From contig NZ_RQFG01000019.1 of assembly GCF_004769235.1 (NCBI RefSeq), forward strand, positions 434,001 through 498,000: DNA of 64,000 bases, written 5' to 3'. Origin of the DNA: Leptospira kanakyensis. Lineage in GTDB: Bacteria > Spirochaetota > Leptospiria > Leptospirales > Leptospiraceae. Below are positions 17,772 to 26,922 of this stretch, piece by piece (the stretch's first letter is position 1; each line of letters opens with the position of its first letter). The translations under genes were made by a program, and so were the position numbers. The notes under the pieces were generated by a model. That model saw only the letters and a list, made by a program, of their open reading frames with translations, did no database searches and was not told the origin of the DNA.

Positions 17772-19234
17772 AAGATTTAATATTTCTCACTTATTCCGAA
17801 ATCAAAGCCAAACTAAATGACGGTTCATTAAAATCAAAAGATTTAGTTTCTGCTTATCTCGAACGAATCGAAGGTGCTGATTCCAAAGTAAAAGCATTTT
17901 TGGAAATCAATAAAGATCATATCTTAAAACAAGCTGAAGAAAGTGACAATCGAAGGAAGTCCGGAAAGTTACTTTCTGAGTTTGATGGAATTCCTATTGG
18001 AATCAAAGACAATATTTGTATCACTGGCGAAATCACATCTTGTTCTTCCCGAATTTTAGAAAATTTTCGTTCTCCTTATGATGCATCCGTAATCCAAAAA
18101 CTCAAAGACAAAGGATTTGTTTTCTTCCCTAGACTCAATATGGATGAATTTGCCATGGGTTCATCTACAGAAAACAGTGCTTTCCAAACCACAAAAAATC
18201 CTTTTGATACAAGTCGTATTCCTGGAGGATCTAGCGGTGGTTCGGCGGCAGCTGTGGCAGCCTCTATGTTACCAGTTTCTCTCGGATCAGATACCGGTGG
18301 TTCGATCCGCCAGCCTGCAGCTCTCTGCGGAATCTGGGGATTAAAACCTACATATGGTCGTGTGTCTCGGTATGGACTCATTGCTTATGCATCAAGCCTA
18401 GATCAAATTGGTCCCTTTTCCAATGATTTACAAGGGATTTCCGATTTGCTAGAAATCATTTCAGGTCTTGATCCCAAAGACCAAACCACAGCCAAAGTAA
18501 ATCACTTTGAGGCCAATTCAGTTTCTTCTGTTGATTGGAAAGGAAAACGAATTGGAGTGATGAAGTCAGAAGAATTTAATTTTTCACCAGACGTAAACAA
18601 ACGTTATACGGATCTTTTAAAAGAATTGGAATCCAAAGGAGCCACTCTCGTTCCTCTTGATTTTTCCCTTTTAAAGTATGCCATTCCGGTTTATTATTTA
18701 ATTGCTACTGCAGAATGTTCGTCGAACCTCAGCCGGTTTGATGGAATTCGTTACGGACTACGCAAAGAAGGCAGTGGAAAATTGGATGATTTGTATTCTG
18801 AATCCAGAACCCAAGGTTTTGGTCCCGAAGTCAAACGCCGAATTTTACTCGGAACTTTTTCCTTAAGTTCTGGTTATTACGATGCTTATTATGGAAAAGC
18901 CCAGAAAGCAAGAGTTCTCATTCGTAAACAATATGCAGAATTTTTTAAATCGGTTGATATCATTTTCCAACCTACATCACCTACAACAGCATTCAAGGTA
19001 GGTGAAAAAACTAAAGATCCAATCCAAATGTACCAAGCAGATATCCTTACCACTTCGGTCAATTTAGCAGGAGTTCCTGCCATTAGTTGTCCTGCAGGTG
19101 TAGATTCCACTGGGCTCCCGATTGGATTACAAATTACTTCTTCTCATTTTGATGAATCCAAACTTTTAAGTTATGCAAAATCTGTTTCTGAACTAGAAAT
19201 TACAAAATTACCACTCCCGAAAGAGATCACCTAA
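17768..19234 (+). CDS. gatA: Asp/Glu-tRNA amidotransferase subunit A
   Basis: 488 residues, full family length. The amidase signature and Ser-cisSer-Lys triad are complete: Lys in PIGIKDNI, the Ser-rich loop [12 protein letters not shown], and nucleophile Ser in [16 protein letters not shown]. GatA releases ammonia from glutamine for the transamidation performed with GatB. It starts inside the gatC stop and ends 1 bp before hisF, within the lptD-led operon. Confidence 0.97.
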   Translation: MKDLIFLTYSEIKAKLNDGSLKSKDLVSAYLERIEGADSKVKAFLEINKDHILKQAEESDNRRKSGKLLSEFDGIPIGIKDNICITGEITSCSSRILENFRSPYDASVIQKLKDKGFVFFPRLNMDEFAMGSSTENSAFQTTKNPFDTSRIPGGSSGGSAAAVAASMLPVSLGSDTGGSIRQPAALCGIWGLKPTYGRVSRYGLIAYASSLDQIGPFSNDLQGISDLLEIISGLDPKDQTTAKVNHFEANSVSSVDWKGKRIGVMKSEEFNFSPDVNKRYTDLLKELESKGATLVPLDFSLLKYAIPVYYLIATAECSSNLSRFDGIRYGLRKEGSGKLDDLYSESRTQGFGPEVKRRILLGTFSLSSGYYDAYYGKAQKARVLIRKQYAEFFKSVDIIFQPTSPTTAFKVGEKTKDPIQMYQADILTTSVNLAGVPAISCPAGVDSTGLPIGLQITSSHFDESKLLSYAKSVSELEITKLPLPKEIT

Positions 19235-19235
19235 C

Positions 19236-20003
19236 ATGGATGAGCTAACCAAAAGAGTCATCCCTTGTTTGGATATCAAAGGAGGAAGGGTAGTCAAAGG
19301 TGTTCAATTTGTAAATTTAATTGATGCCGGAGATCCCGTCTCTTGTGCTGTTGCTTATGAAGAAAACAAAGCAGATGAACTTTGTTTTTTGGATATCACA
19401 GCTTCATCCGACAAAAGAGATATTCTTTTAAATTTAGTAGAACAAGTTGCCAATAAACTTTTTATCCCTTTTACAGTTGGTGGCGGGATTCGTACCATAG
19501 AAGACGTAAAAGCAGTATTAAATAAAGGTGCGGATAAAGTTTCTATCAATACCAGTGCCTTTCAAAATCCGAAATTACTCAAAGATTCGAGTGAAATTTA
19601 TGGATCACAATGTATTGTTTGCGCTATAGACGTCAAATTCCATCCAGAAAGAAAAAGGTACGAAGTGTACTTGAATGGTGGTCGGTTAGAAACTGGTAGA
19701 GATGCACTCGATTGGGGAAAAGAAGCCTTCGAAATGGGCGCAGGTGAAATTTTACTGACTTCCATGGACAAAGATGGAACCAAAGACGGATTTGATATCA
19801 CACTCATGAAATCCTTCACCTCCAATCTTTCGATTCCGATCATTGCTTCTGGTGGTGCTGGAAATCCTGAACATATGGCAGAAGTCATTTTACGTGGCGG
19901 AGCAGATGCAGTTCTTGCAGCTTCCATATTCCACTTTGGAGAATTTTCTATCCAAGAAACCAAACAAACTATGAAAGAGATGGGAATCAAAGTGCGACTA
20001 TGA
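19236..20003 (+). CDS. hisF: Imidazole glycerol phosphate synthase, cyclase subunit HisF
   Basis: 255 residues, a full-length (beta/alpha)8 barrel. The catalytic acids are present: Asp in IPCLDIKGGRVVKG and Asp in VCAIDVKF. The phosphate-binding loops GGGIRTIEDV and SGGAGNPEHM are intact. It makes IGP and AICAR in histidine synthesis together with HisH, which is not in the window. The stop overlaps the start of the symporter by 4 nt. Its separation from other his genes is typical of dispersed his genes and implies co-transcription with gatCA. Confidence 0.97.
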   Translation: MDELTKRVIPCLDIKGGRVVKGVQFVNLIDAGDPVSCAVAYEENKADELCFLDITASSDKRDILLNLVEQVANKLFIPFTVGGGIRTIEDVKAVLNKGADKVSINTSAFQNPKLLKDSSEIYGSQCIVCAIDVKFHPERKRYEVYLNGGRLETGRDALDWGKEAFEMGAGEILLTSMDKDGTKDGFDITLMKSFTSNLSIPIIASGGAGNPEHMAEVILRGGADAVLAASIFHFGEFSIQETKQTMKEMGIKVRL

Positions 20004-21733
20004 TTCCTTTCCACATTTTTGATACCTTACTTTTTTTATTTCCCTTTGTAGTCATTTTATTCCTTCTCCTTCGTTTTCGTTCGAAACAAAAATCCACAAA
20101 AGAATATTTCCAGGCCGAAGGGAGTTTGTCTTGGTTTGTTGCAGGCACTGCGATGGTGGCCACAACATTTGCTGCTGATACACCTCTTGCGGTAACAGAG
20201 ATCATAAGAGGTCAAGGGATTGCGGGAAATTGGATCTGGTGGTATATGGCGGTTGGTGGTTTTGTCACCGTTTTTTTCTTTTCCAAACTTTGGAAACGTT
20301 CTGGTGCCTCTACTGATTTGGAACTTATAGGCCTTAGATACAGCGGGAAAGAAGCAAATTTCCTACGAGGAATCAAAGCCTTTGTCATTGGTTTTTTACT
20401 AAACCTAGTCATCCTTGGTTGGGTCAATCTCGCGATGTTAAAAATCATTCCCGTATTTTTTCCAGAATGGACACCATCTCATATACTCATCTATTTATTG
20501 TTATTTGGCGTTTTTTACACATCGATCGCAGGACTTCGCGGGATTTCTTACATTGATGTTTTCCAATTCTTTTTAGCTTGGATCGGTTGTATCCTCTTTG
20601 CTTATTTTGCGGTCAACTTACCATCCATTGGCGGACTCGATGGTCTAAGATCCAAACTTGACAGCAGTAAAATTTTATTTTTTCCCAACGGAAGTTCAGG
20701 AACACTCCCTTGGGATCATTTTTTAATCTTACTAACAGTTCTTTGGTGGTCGAGTTGGTATCCTGGCTCTGAACCAGGTGGTGGGGGATATATTGCTCAA
20801 AGAATCCTTGCTACCAAAAATGAAAATGCAGCACTCAAAGGTTCTCTTTGGTTTGTGATTGCTCATTATTTTGTTCGTCCCTGGCCTTGGATTCTTGTTG
20901 CACTTGTTTCCGTAATTCTTTATCCAAATTTGTCAGATAAGGAAAGTGGAAAAGGATTTCTTATGGTTTTACAAGAGGGAATGCCTAAGGGGATGTTTGG
21001 ACTTATGCTCAGTGCCTTTCTTGCAGCCTATCTTTCCACATTGGCCACTCATTTAAATTGGGGAGCTTCTTATCTAGTCAATGACCTCTGGAAACCAATG
21101 GTACAACCAGGAAAATCCGACTCCTACTATTTAAAAGTATCGTATGCAGTGCAGATTATAACAGCTGTTTGTTCTTTTTTTCTTGCCGTTTTCGGAATGG
21201 AAACCATTAAAGGAGCATGGGTGTTTTTACTCGAAGCATCTTCTGGGATTGGATTTATCTTAATTGCTAGGTGGTTCTTTTGGCGGATCTCTGCCTGGAC
21301 CGAAATTTTGGCTTTTATCCTTTCACCTTTATTGTATTTACTTTTTTCTATTTACTTAAAGATAGAATTTCCTTATTCGATTCTTTATACAGCGGTTTCT
21401 TCGGCTGTTTTACTCATCCTTTCGACCTACATATTTCCAAATACAAGTAGTAATATCTTACTTCAATTTTACACTAAAACCAAACCACCTTATTTTTTTT
21501 GGAAGGGACTCTTTCAAAAAGAGAATCAAACACAAATCATATATCCCAATAGGTTGAATGTATCTTTACTTGGAACTCTTTCTGGATTGTCGTTTGTGTT
21601 TGGTGGATTGTATTCTATCCAATGTTTCATGTGGAAGGATGGAGAAATTTTGATTGGACTTCTCTTTTTTCTATTAGGACTTCTTGGACTTTACCTATCC
21701 CTTCGTTCCTTACAAAATCGATCTGAAATGTAA
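20000..21733 (+). CDS. Sodium:solute symporter (SSS family)
   Basis: 577 residues with about 13-14 hydrophobic helices. The N-terminal segment around STKEYFQAEGSLSWFVAGTAM and the following MVATTFAADTPLAVTE match the SSS family sodium-site region. The substrate is unknown: SSS members carry proline, pantothenate, sugars or acetate, and none of their specific signatures stands out. It is the last gene of the six-gene operon, coupled to hisF by a 4-nt overlap, and it is convergent with the lipase gene. Confidence 0.87.
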   Translation: MIPFHIFDTLLFLFPFVVILFLLLRFRSKQKSTKEYFQAEGSLSWFVAGTAMVATTFAADTPLAVTEIIRGQGIAGNWIWWYMAVGGFVTVFFFSKLWKRSGASTDLELIGLRYSGKEANFLRGIKAFVIGFLLNLVILGWVNLAMLKIIPVFFPEWTPSHILIYLLLFGVFYTSIAGLRGISYIDVFQFFLAWIGCILFAYFAVNLPSIGGLDGLRSKLDSSKILFFPNGSSGTLPWDHFLILLTVLWWSSWYPGSEPGGGGYIAQRILATKNENAALKGSLWFVIAHYFVRPWPWILVALVSVILYPNLSDKESGKGFLMVLQEGMPKGMFGLMLSAFLAAYLSTLATHLNWGASYLVNDLWKPMVQPGKSDSYYLKVSYAVQIITAVCSFFLAVFGMETIKGAWVFLLEASSGIGFILIARWFFWRISAWTEILAFILSPLLYLLFSIYLKIEFPYSILYTAVSSAVLLILSTYIFPNTSSNILLQFYTKTKPPYFFWKGLFQKENQTQIIYPNRLNVSLLGTLSGLSFVFGGLYSIQCFMWKDGEILIGLLFFLLGLLGLYLSLRSLQNRSEM

Positions 21734-21740
21734 ATTCTAC

Positions 21741-22844
21741 TTAATAAGGTGAATATCGAATTTCCGTAATCACCTGTGTAAACAGATTACGGCTTTTAGT
21801 ATCATCAATATTCGTAGTTTGAAAAGCCATCATCGAATGATCACAATCTGCTACATTGATTTGTTTGTATGTTAAGTTTCCTAGTCTGGCACTATTAGCC
21901 GGCACGATTCCATCTGATTGCGTAAAACCAGCATTCGATAAGATATTACAACCCGAATTATAATAAAAGGTTTCAGCAACTGTACAATTACTCATCACTC
22001 CAGCAAAACTAATAAATTTACTATTTAAGTTTGTATCTAGAAAAGACTGGTTCAGTGTATCCAACACTAAATTTTCTGCGCCCACCAGTGCCGTTTGTCC
22101 AGTGCCATTGTTGGTATAACCCAGTTCCGAACCACCTTGAGTACCCACAAGATAATTACCCAAATCATTTAGGAAGGGATTACTTGCTAAAAAACTAGAT
22201 GTAGCAAAAGGAGAACCAAATTGGGGACTTCCCAAAGTTACAACCAGCCGAACAAAGGGAAGGTCTCCCACTTCTTTTGACAAGGCAACTCTTGTGACAA
22301 GACCTCCCATGGAATGGGCCACAATATAAACTTGATCAGAATCGATAAAATAACCACGTAAGGTAGAATGAAACTGGCGTCCGTTGACAAGTATACTATT
22401 GGAAGTTCGATAGGTATAAAGATAAAAATCGAATTCTGAATTCGCTGAATCTCGTCCTTCCTGAAAGTGAATGAGACCATTAGAAAAAGTATTTTTTATA
22501 TTCTGAATTTTTTTCTCATCACCCGTAATGGGATCAGCATCTCTTTCTGCTGGGTTCCAACCATGAATGAGAACTATTTTCTTTTTTGCAGATTTTGGAA
22601 AAAACTCAGAACCAATGAATTGTAAATCAGAAAGATTACGAGAATAACCTGAAGAAAAACCAAATAACTTTTGATTGGGATTGGAAAGTAGGCCGAACCA
22701 AGCAAGAAACAAGGCAGCGTTGTTCACCCGTTTTTCCGATACAAACTCCTTTCTGTAAAAATCATAAACACAAGATTGGAATACAAAAACCCCTATGATA
22801 AGTAAAACTAAATATGATAAAATATTTCGCCTAACGCGAAACAT
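21741..22844 (-). CDS. Lipase/esterase-like alpha/beta-hydrolase lipoprotein
   Basis: 367 residues. An N-terminal helix ends in FQSC (about residue 25), a possible lipobox. The hydrolase fold shows the oxyanion region IVLIHGWNP (about 91-99), nucleophile Ser in VAHSMGGLVTR and a C-terminal catalytic His in VADCDHSMMA. An acidic residue in QSDGIVP is well placed as the third member. It resembles secreted bacterial triacylglycerol lipases/PGAP1-like esterases; substrate unknown. It is the last gene of the folD-led chain, with a 14-nt overlap with the preceding methylase gene. Confidence 0.82.
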   Translation of the reverse strand: MFRVRRNILSYLVLLIIGVFVFQSCVYDFYRKEFVSEKRVNNAALFLAWFGLLSNPNQKLFGFSSGYSRNLSDLQFIGSEFFPKSAKKKIVLIHGWNPAERDADPITGDEKKIQNIKNTFSNGLIHFQEGRDSANSEFDFYLYTYRTSNSILVNGRQFHSTLRGYFIDSDQVYIVAHSMGGLVTRVALSKEVGDLPFVRLVVTLGSPQFGSPFATSSFLASNPFLNDLGNYLVGTQGGSELGYTNNGTGQTALVGAENLVLDTLNQSFLDTNLNSKFISFAGVMSNCTVAETFYYNSGCNILSNAGFTQSDGIVPANSARLGNLTYKQINVADCDHSMMAFQTTNIDDTKSRNLFTQVITEIRYSPY

Positions 22845-23604
22845 TTTGTACCCGATCTAAAGTAATTCCACATGCAACAACAACATTAAGAGAAGTCACA
22901 GACCCAAATAGTGGGATTCTAGCCACATAATCAGCTTCTTCTAATAAGAGACGTTTGACTCCTTCACCTTCATTTCCCATGATGATTGCCATTTGCGTTG
23001 CATCTGGTAATGTTTCCCAAATGGATTCTTCACCTTCTTCATCGGTAGCAAGGATCCAATATTCATTTTTTTTGAGATATTCCATCCCATGCATGAGGTT
23101 TGCCACTCGATAGATTTGTAAATGGTGGACTGCACCTGCAGAAACTTTTTCCACAACAGGTGTGATGGGGGAGGTATCACGATCAGACATTAACACATGT
23201 TTAACGCCCATACATTCGGCAGTTCTCAAGATATTCCCTAAATTACCTGGATCTTGGATTCGATCCAAAATGAGTACGGGGCCTTCTCCTGCTTCTACAT
23301 TTTGTTTGAACTGCTCGAATCCAAGTGATGCAAAGGATTTTTGTTTGGTACGAATGATGACATAACCTTGGTGGTTTTTATCTGAGGCAATTCGATCTAG
23401 TTCCCTTGTGGAAACGGTTGTGAATTTTACAGAATTAGGAATATAACCTCGGATTCTTTGTTTTTCTTCTGTTCCCATGGAGTCTTTGACAATGACCTCG
23501 CGAATGGTTTTGATTCCACGTTCAGGCGCCATCTGCTCCAATGACTCTAAAAATTCATAAAAATTACGTTTTCCAAAAAGTATTTCTACTGGGCTTTTTT
23601 CCAT
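22831..23604 (-). CDS. rlmB: SpoU/TrmH-family 2'-O-ribose RNA methyltransferase
   Basis: 257 residues. An N-terminal substrate-binding domain starts with EILFGKRNFYEFLE (about 7-20). The SPOUT knot motifs are present: motif 1 LDRIQDPGNLGNILRTAE, motif 2 IIMGNEGEGV and motif 3 PLFGSVTSLNVVVACG. Domain order and length fit RlmB, which methylates a guanosine of 23S rRNA, but the specificity among SpoU enzymes is inferred. It overlaps cysS by 19 nt and the lipase gene by 14 nt. The cysS-rlmB neighbourhood is seen in many bacteria. Confidence 0.88.
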   Translation of the reverse strand: MEKSPVEILFGKRNFYEFLESLEQMAPERGIKTIREVIVKDSMGTEEKQRIRGYIPNSVKFTTVSTRELDRIASDKNHQGYVIIRTKQKSFASLGFEQFKQNVEAGEGPVLILDRIQDPGNLGNILRTAECMGVKHVLMSDRDTSPITPVVEKVSAGAVHHLQIYRVANLMHGMEYLKKNEYWILATDEEGEESIWETLPDATQMAIIMGNEGEGVKRLLLEEADYVARIPLFGSVTSLNVVVACGITLDRVQNVSR

Positions 23605-25043
23605 GTGGTGTTTCCTTCTTTTGTATCAGCGAGAAGGATTCCTTTTTCTTCCAACTCTTTACGAATTCTGTCGGCAGTAGAGAAATCTTTGTTTTGTTTG
23701 GCGGTCTTTCTGGCCTCTATTTGGCCAAGAATCCAATCTTCTGAAATTCCATCCAAAGTTTGGATTTGTTTTTGAAAGGAAAAAACAGCAAATAGCTCAT
23801 TTGTTTTATAAAACAATGCCAAAGATTCTTTTAAGAATGTTGAATCAGATAACTCCGTTTTGGAATCCAAAAACTGGTTCACAACCCGAACCAGTTCAAA
23901 AACGGAAGCAAGGGCTTTCGGAACATTCAAATCATCAGCCAAAGAATTCATAAAATCCAAATTTATTTTTTGTAGTTCAGAATTTGAAAATTCAAAACCT
24001 TTTGATGATTTAGGTACGTTTTCCCACAAATTACCAGTTTCTAACACTCGGTAGATGGTATTTTGAATTCGTTCCATTGCTGTTTTGGATTCTTCCAACT
24101 TAGTAAGCGAAAAATTCAACTTACTTCTGTAATGTGCAGATATCAAATGATAACGAATTGAGTTTGGATCATATCCTTTTTCTAAAATATCACGTAAGGT
24201 ATAAAAGTTTCCCTTACTTTTCGACATTTTTTCTCCGTCCACCAGAAGGTGTTCGCAGTGTAGCCAAGTTCCGACAAATTCTTCCTCAGGATATGCCCCA
24301 TAACTTTGTGCGGCTTCATTTTCATGGTGAGGAAATAGGAGGTCAATCCCGCCGGTATGAATGTCCACACCTGATACGTATACTTTGCGAATCATCGCCG
24401 AACATTCTAAATGCCAACCTGGTCGGCCCGTGCCGATTTTTGTATGCCAACATTTTTCTTCTTCTGTCTTTTGGTTTTTCCAAAGAACAAAGTCACGAAC
24501 ATCATCTTTTGTGTACTCATCGGCATCATACCGAACTCCAGACTTCATACCCGAAACGTCGATTTTCGAAAGTTCTCCATAACGACTAAACTTCTGAATG
24601 GAAAAATATAAATTCCCATCCTTTTCGTAAACAAGGCCGTTCTTCTGAAGTGTTTCTACAAGTCCTACCATATCGTCAATGGACTCAGTGGCTTTTGGAT
24701 AATGTTCTAATTTCTGGACGTGGAGAGTTTCCAAATCTTTAAAAAAAGCCTCTGTCCATGGTTTTGTAAATTCTTCGACGGAAATTTTTCTTTTGATCGA
24801 TTCATTGATGATTTTATCATCAATGTCTGTGATGTTCATGGATTGGTTGAGTTTATATCCACCGAGCAGTAGAGAACGGCGAAGTACATCTACAAATAAA
24901 AAAGATCGAATGTTTCCAATATGTGCAAAATTATAAACGGTTGGCCCACAGGAATAAATGGATACATTCAAAGGATCTTTCGGAACAAATGTTTCCTTTT
25001 TTCCCGATTTTGAATTTTGAAATACAAAGGGAACTAAACTCAT
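23586..25043 (-). CDS. cysS: Cysteinyl-tRNA synthetase
   Basis: 485 residues, class I synthetase. The signature FAHIGNIRSF (HIGH motif, about residues 39-48), zinc ligands in SCGPTVYNF and in the WHLECSAM and HHENEAAQS segments, and KMSKS in GEKMSKSKGN are all visible. A C-terminal anticodon-binding extension follows. The enzyme charges tRNA(Cys). It overlaps the upstream esterase by 4 nt and the downstream methylase by 19 nt, so translation is likely coupled along the chain. Confidence 0.98.
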   Translation of the reverse strand: MSLVPFVFQNSKSGKKETFVPKDPLNVSIYSCGPTVYNFAHIGNIRSFLFVDVLRRSLLLGGYKLNQSMNITDIDDKIINESIKRKISVEEFTKPWTEAFFKDLETLHVQKLEHYPKATESIDDMVGLVETLQKNGLVYEKDGNLYFSIQKFSRYGELSKIDVSGMKSGVRYDADEYTKDDVRDFVLWKNQKTEEEKCWHTKIGTGRPGWHLECSAMIRKVYVSGVDIHTGGIDLLFPHHENEAAQSYGAYPEEEFVGTWLHCEHLLVDGEKMSKSKGNFYTLRDILEKGYDPNSIRYHLISAHYRSKLNFSLTKLEESKTAMERIQNTIYRVLETGNLWENVPKSSKGFEFSNSELQKINLDFMNSLADDLNVPKALASVFELVRVVNQFLDSKTELSDSTFLKESLALFYKTNELFAVFSFQKQIQTLDGISEDWILGQIEARKTAKQNKDFSTADRIRKELEEKGILLADTKEGNTTWKKAQ

Positions 25044-26008
25044 AAGGCAAAAATTTCTTTTACAAATTCTAAGTTTGCTTGTGGTTGTTTGTCTTTCCCT
25101 GCTTCATTTCCTTCTGTCGGATACAACTGCATCCGTTTATCACAGTTCATATGGTTAAACAAAGCAAAAGTGGATTTTGGATGAGAGATCACATCTTCCA
25201 TTCCGCAAGAGAAGAGAGCAGGGATTTTGATTTTTTTGGCAAAGTTTAGCGCATCAAAATACGCCAATTCCTTTTTATAATCAATTTTTTTGGTGGCTCT
25301 TTTTTCTAAAAAGGGAGTGAGTTCCCGAATCCATGGATTTCCTTTTAAAGAAATTTGGTCTTTATCAATATAACAGAAGGAAGGTGTTTCTAAAATAAGT
25401 CCCTTAATTCGATCGGAATAGGCCGCACCAAATACAGAAAGGGCAGAACCAATGGACTTACCATGTAAAATGATTTGATCACCATCAATCCCGTCAGTCA
25501 AACGTAAGAACTCAATGGTTCGAATCACATCCAAATAAAGTTTTCGCATATAGAAATCTTCTTTTTGGTCGAGTCCATGTGCAAAATAATTGGGTGTCCA
25601 ACCAATCGGTGCCTTTCCCGTGACTGGATCCACTGGCGCATGGATCATTTCTTCTCCATGACCACGAAGAGTGATATGGAGTTGGGCCACACCCAAATCA
25701 GAATATCCTTTTTGGATTTCTTCCGGAACAGCTAAATAATCATGAAAATAAACAACAACTGGCCTATTTCCTCTTTTTCTCGGAATCGCTAGCTTTCCAT
25801 GTAACACATGATTGTCGATACTTTGAAAACTAACATCATTCAAAGATTCCCAAATGAAAGATCCTTTCAAAACCGTTTTGTAAGTGGCTTTGATTGGTAC
25901 TTTCTTTAATTCAGAAATCCCTTCTTTCCAAAAACTATCTAAATCCGATGGAGGGTCCAGTTTCGGAACTGTTTGGAAACATTCATCAAAACTAACTGTT
26001 TGAGGCAT
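25040..26008 (-). CDS. Acetyl-xylan-esterase-like alpha/beta-hydrolase, catalytic His replaced
   Basis: 322 residues, similar to the AXE1/cephalosporin-C deacetylase fold: a long N-terminal strap, YFHDYLA, HITLRGHGEE (the RGxG loop) and nucleophile Ser in LHGKSIGSALSVF. An acidic residue in GMEDVISHP fits the catalytic Asp. The usual C-terminal GHE segment reads GNE here (codon AAT), so the catalytic His appears to be Asn. Either the enzyme is inactive or binds a ligand, or another His serves. It overlaps folD (17 nt) and cysS (4 nt). Confidence 0.8.
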   Translation of the reverse strand: MPQTVSFDECFQTVPKLDPPSDLDSFWKEGISELKKVPIKATYKTVLKGSFIWESLNDVSFQSIDNHVLHGKLAIPRKRGNRPVVVYFHDYLAVPEEIQKGYSDLGVAQLHITLRGHGEEMIHAPVDPVTGKAPIGWTPNYFAHGLDQKEDFYMRKLYLDVIRTIEFLRLTDGIDGDQIILHGKSIGSALSVFGAAYSDRIKGLILETPSFCYIDKDQISLKGNPWIRELTPFLEKRATKKIDYKKELAYFDALNFAKKIKIPALFSCGMEDVISHPKSTFALFNHMNCDKRMQLYPTEGNEAGKDKQPQANLEFVKEIFAL

Positions 26009-26867
26009 GAGAATCCAACTTAGGTGAAAATTGATTTAAAAAACTATACATGGTTTGAAGTAAAAGTACAGAAATAGTCATAGGTCCAACTCCTCCTGGA
26101 ACTGGAGTGTAATAAGAAGATTTATCCTTAGCTTTCGAAACTTCGATATCTCCCACATTTCCTACATTATAACCAGCATCCAAAATCACTGCACCTTCTT
26201 TGATCCAATCTGCTTGGATGAACTCTGGTTTACCAACAGCCCCAACCACAATGTCCGCCTGTTTCACAAGTTCCGGAAGATTTTTTGTTTTAGAATGACA
26301 AAGGGTAACTGTCGCATTTAAGTTCGTAAGCATTATGGCCATCGGTTTTCCGAGGATAGGTGATCTTCCCACAACTACGGCATGTTTTCCAGAAACATCA
26401 ATTCCGTATTCTTGAAGTAATAACACCATTCCGTACGGAGTGCACGGGTAATAGGCTTCACTATTCATAGATAACTTTCCAAATGAAATGGTCGTGACTC
26501 CGTCCACATCCTTTTCCAAAGCGATTTCATCAAAACACAAACGTTCATCAATTTGATGAGGGACTGGGTGCTGCAAAAGAATTCCATTCACAGAAGAGTC
26601 TGCATTGAGTTTGCGAATTTCAACTAACAACTCTTCGGTGGTTGTTTCTTCTTTTAGGCGCACATATCGTGATCCCATTCCCACTTTTTCGCAAGCCTTC
26701 ACTTTCATATTTACATAAGTTTCGGATGCAGGGTTATCCCCAACAAGGATGGTAGCAAGGGTAGGAACTCCCTTACCTTCGGATTTAGCTTTTGCTAATG
26801 TTTCTGCGATTCGATTTCGAATTTTTTCGGAAATCGCTTTACCGTCTAATAGGATGCTAGATTTCAT
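25992..26867 (-). CDS. folD: Methylenetetrahydrofolate dehydrogenase/cyclohydrolase
   Basis: 291 residues, bifunctional one-carbon enzyme. Features: ILVGDNPASETYVNMKVKAC with the catalytic Lys (about residues 41-60), the GILLQHPVP signature, the NADP-binding VVVGRSPILGKPMA and C-terminal YYTPVPGGVGPMT. It is the first gene of a five-gene overlapping chain on the minus strand and is divergent from asnS with a 55-bp gap that must hold both promoters. Confidence 0.98.
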   Translation of the reverse strand: MKSSILLDGKAISEKIRNRIAETLAKAKSEGKGVPTLATILVGDNPASETYVNMKVKACEKVGMGSRYVRLKEETTTEELLVEIRKLNADSSVNGILLQHPVPHQIDERLCFDEIALEKDVDGVTTISFGKLSMNSEAYYPCTPYGMVLLLQEYGIDVSGKHAVVVGRSPILGKPMAIMLTNLNATVTLCHSKTKNLPELVKQADIVVGAVGKPEFIQADWIKEGAVILDAGYNVGNVGDIEVSKAKDKSSYYTPVPGGVGPMTISVLLLQTMYSFLNQFSPKLDSHASNS

Positions 26868-26922
26868 TCTGTAAGTTCAAAATTTCAAAGAAAATTGAAC
26901 TGGCAAACAGAAAAAACCATCC

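Noticed and set aside
24134..24589. 151-codon ORF opposite cysS
   Set aside because: cysS is unambiguous on the other strand; the antisense product has low-complexity shadow character.
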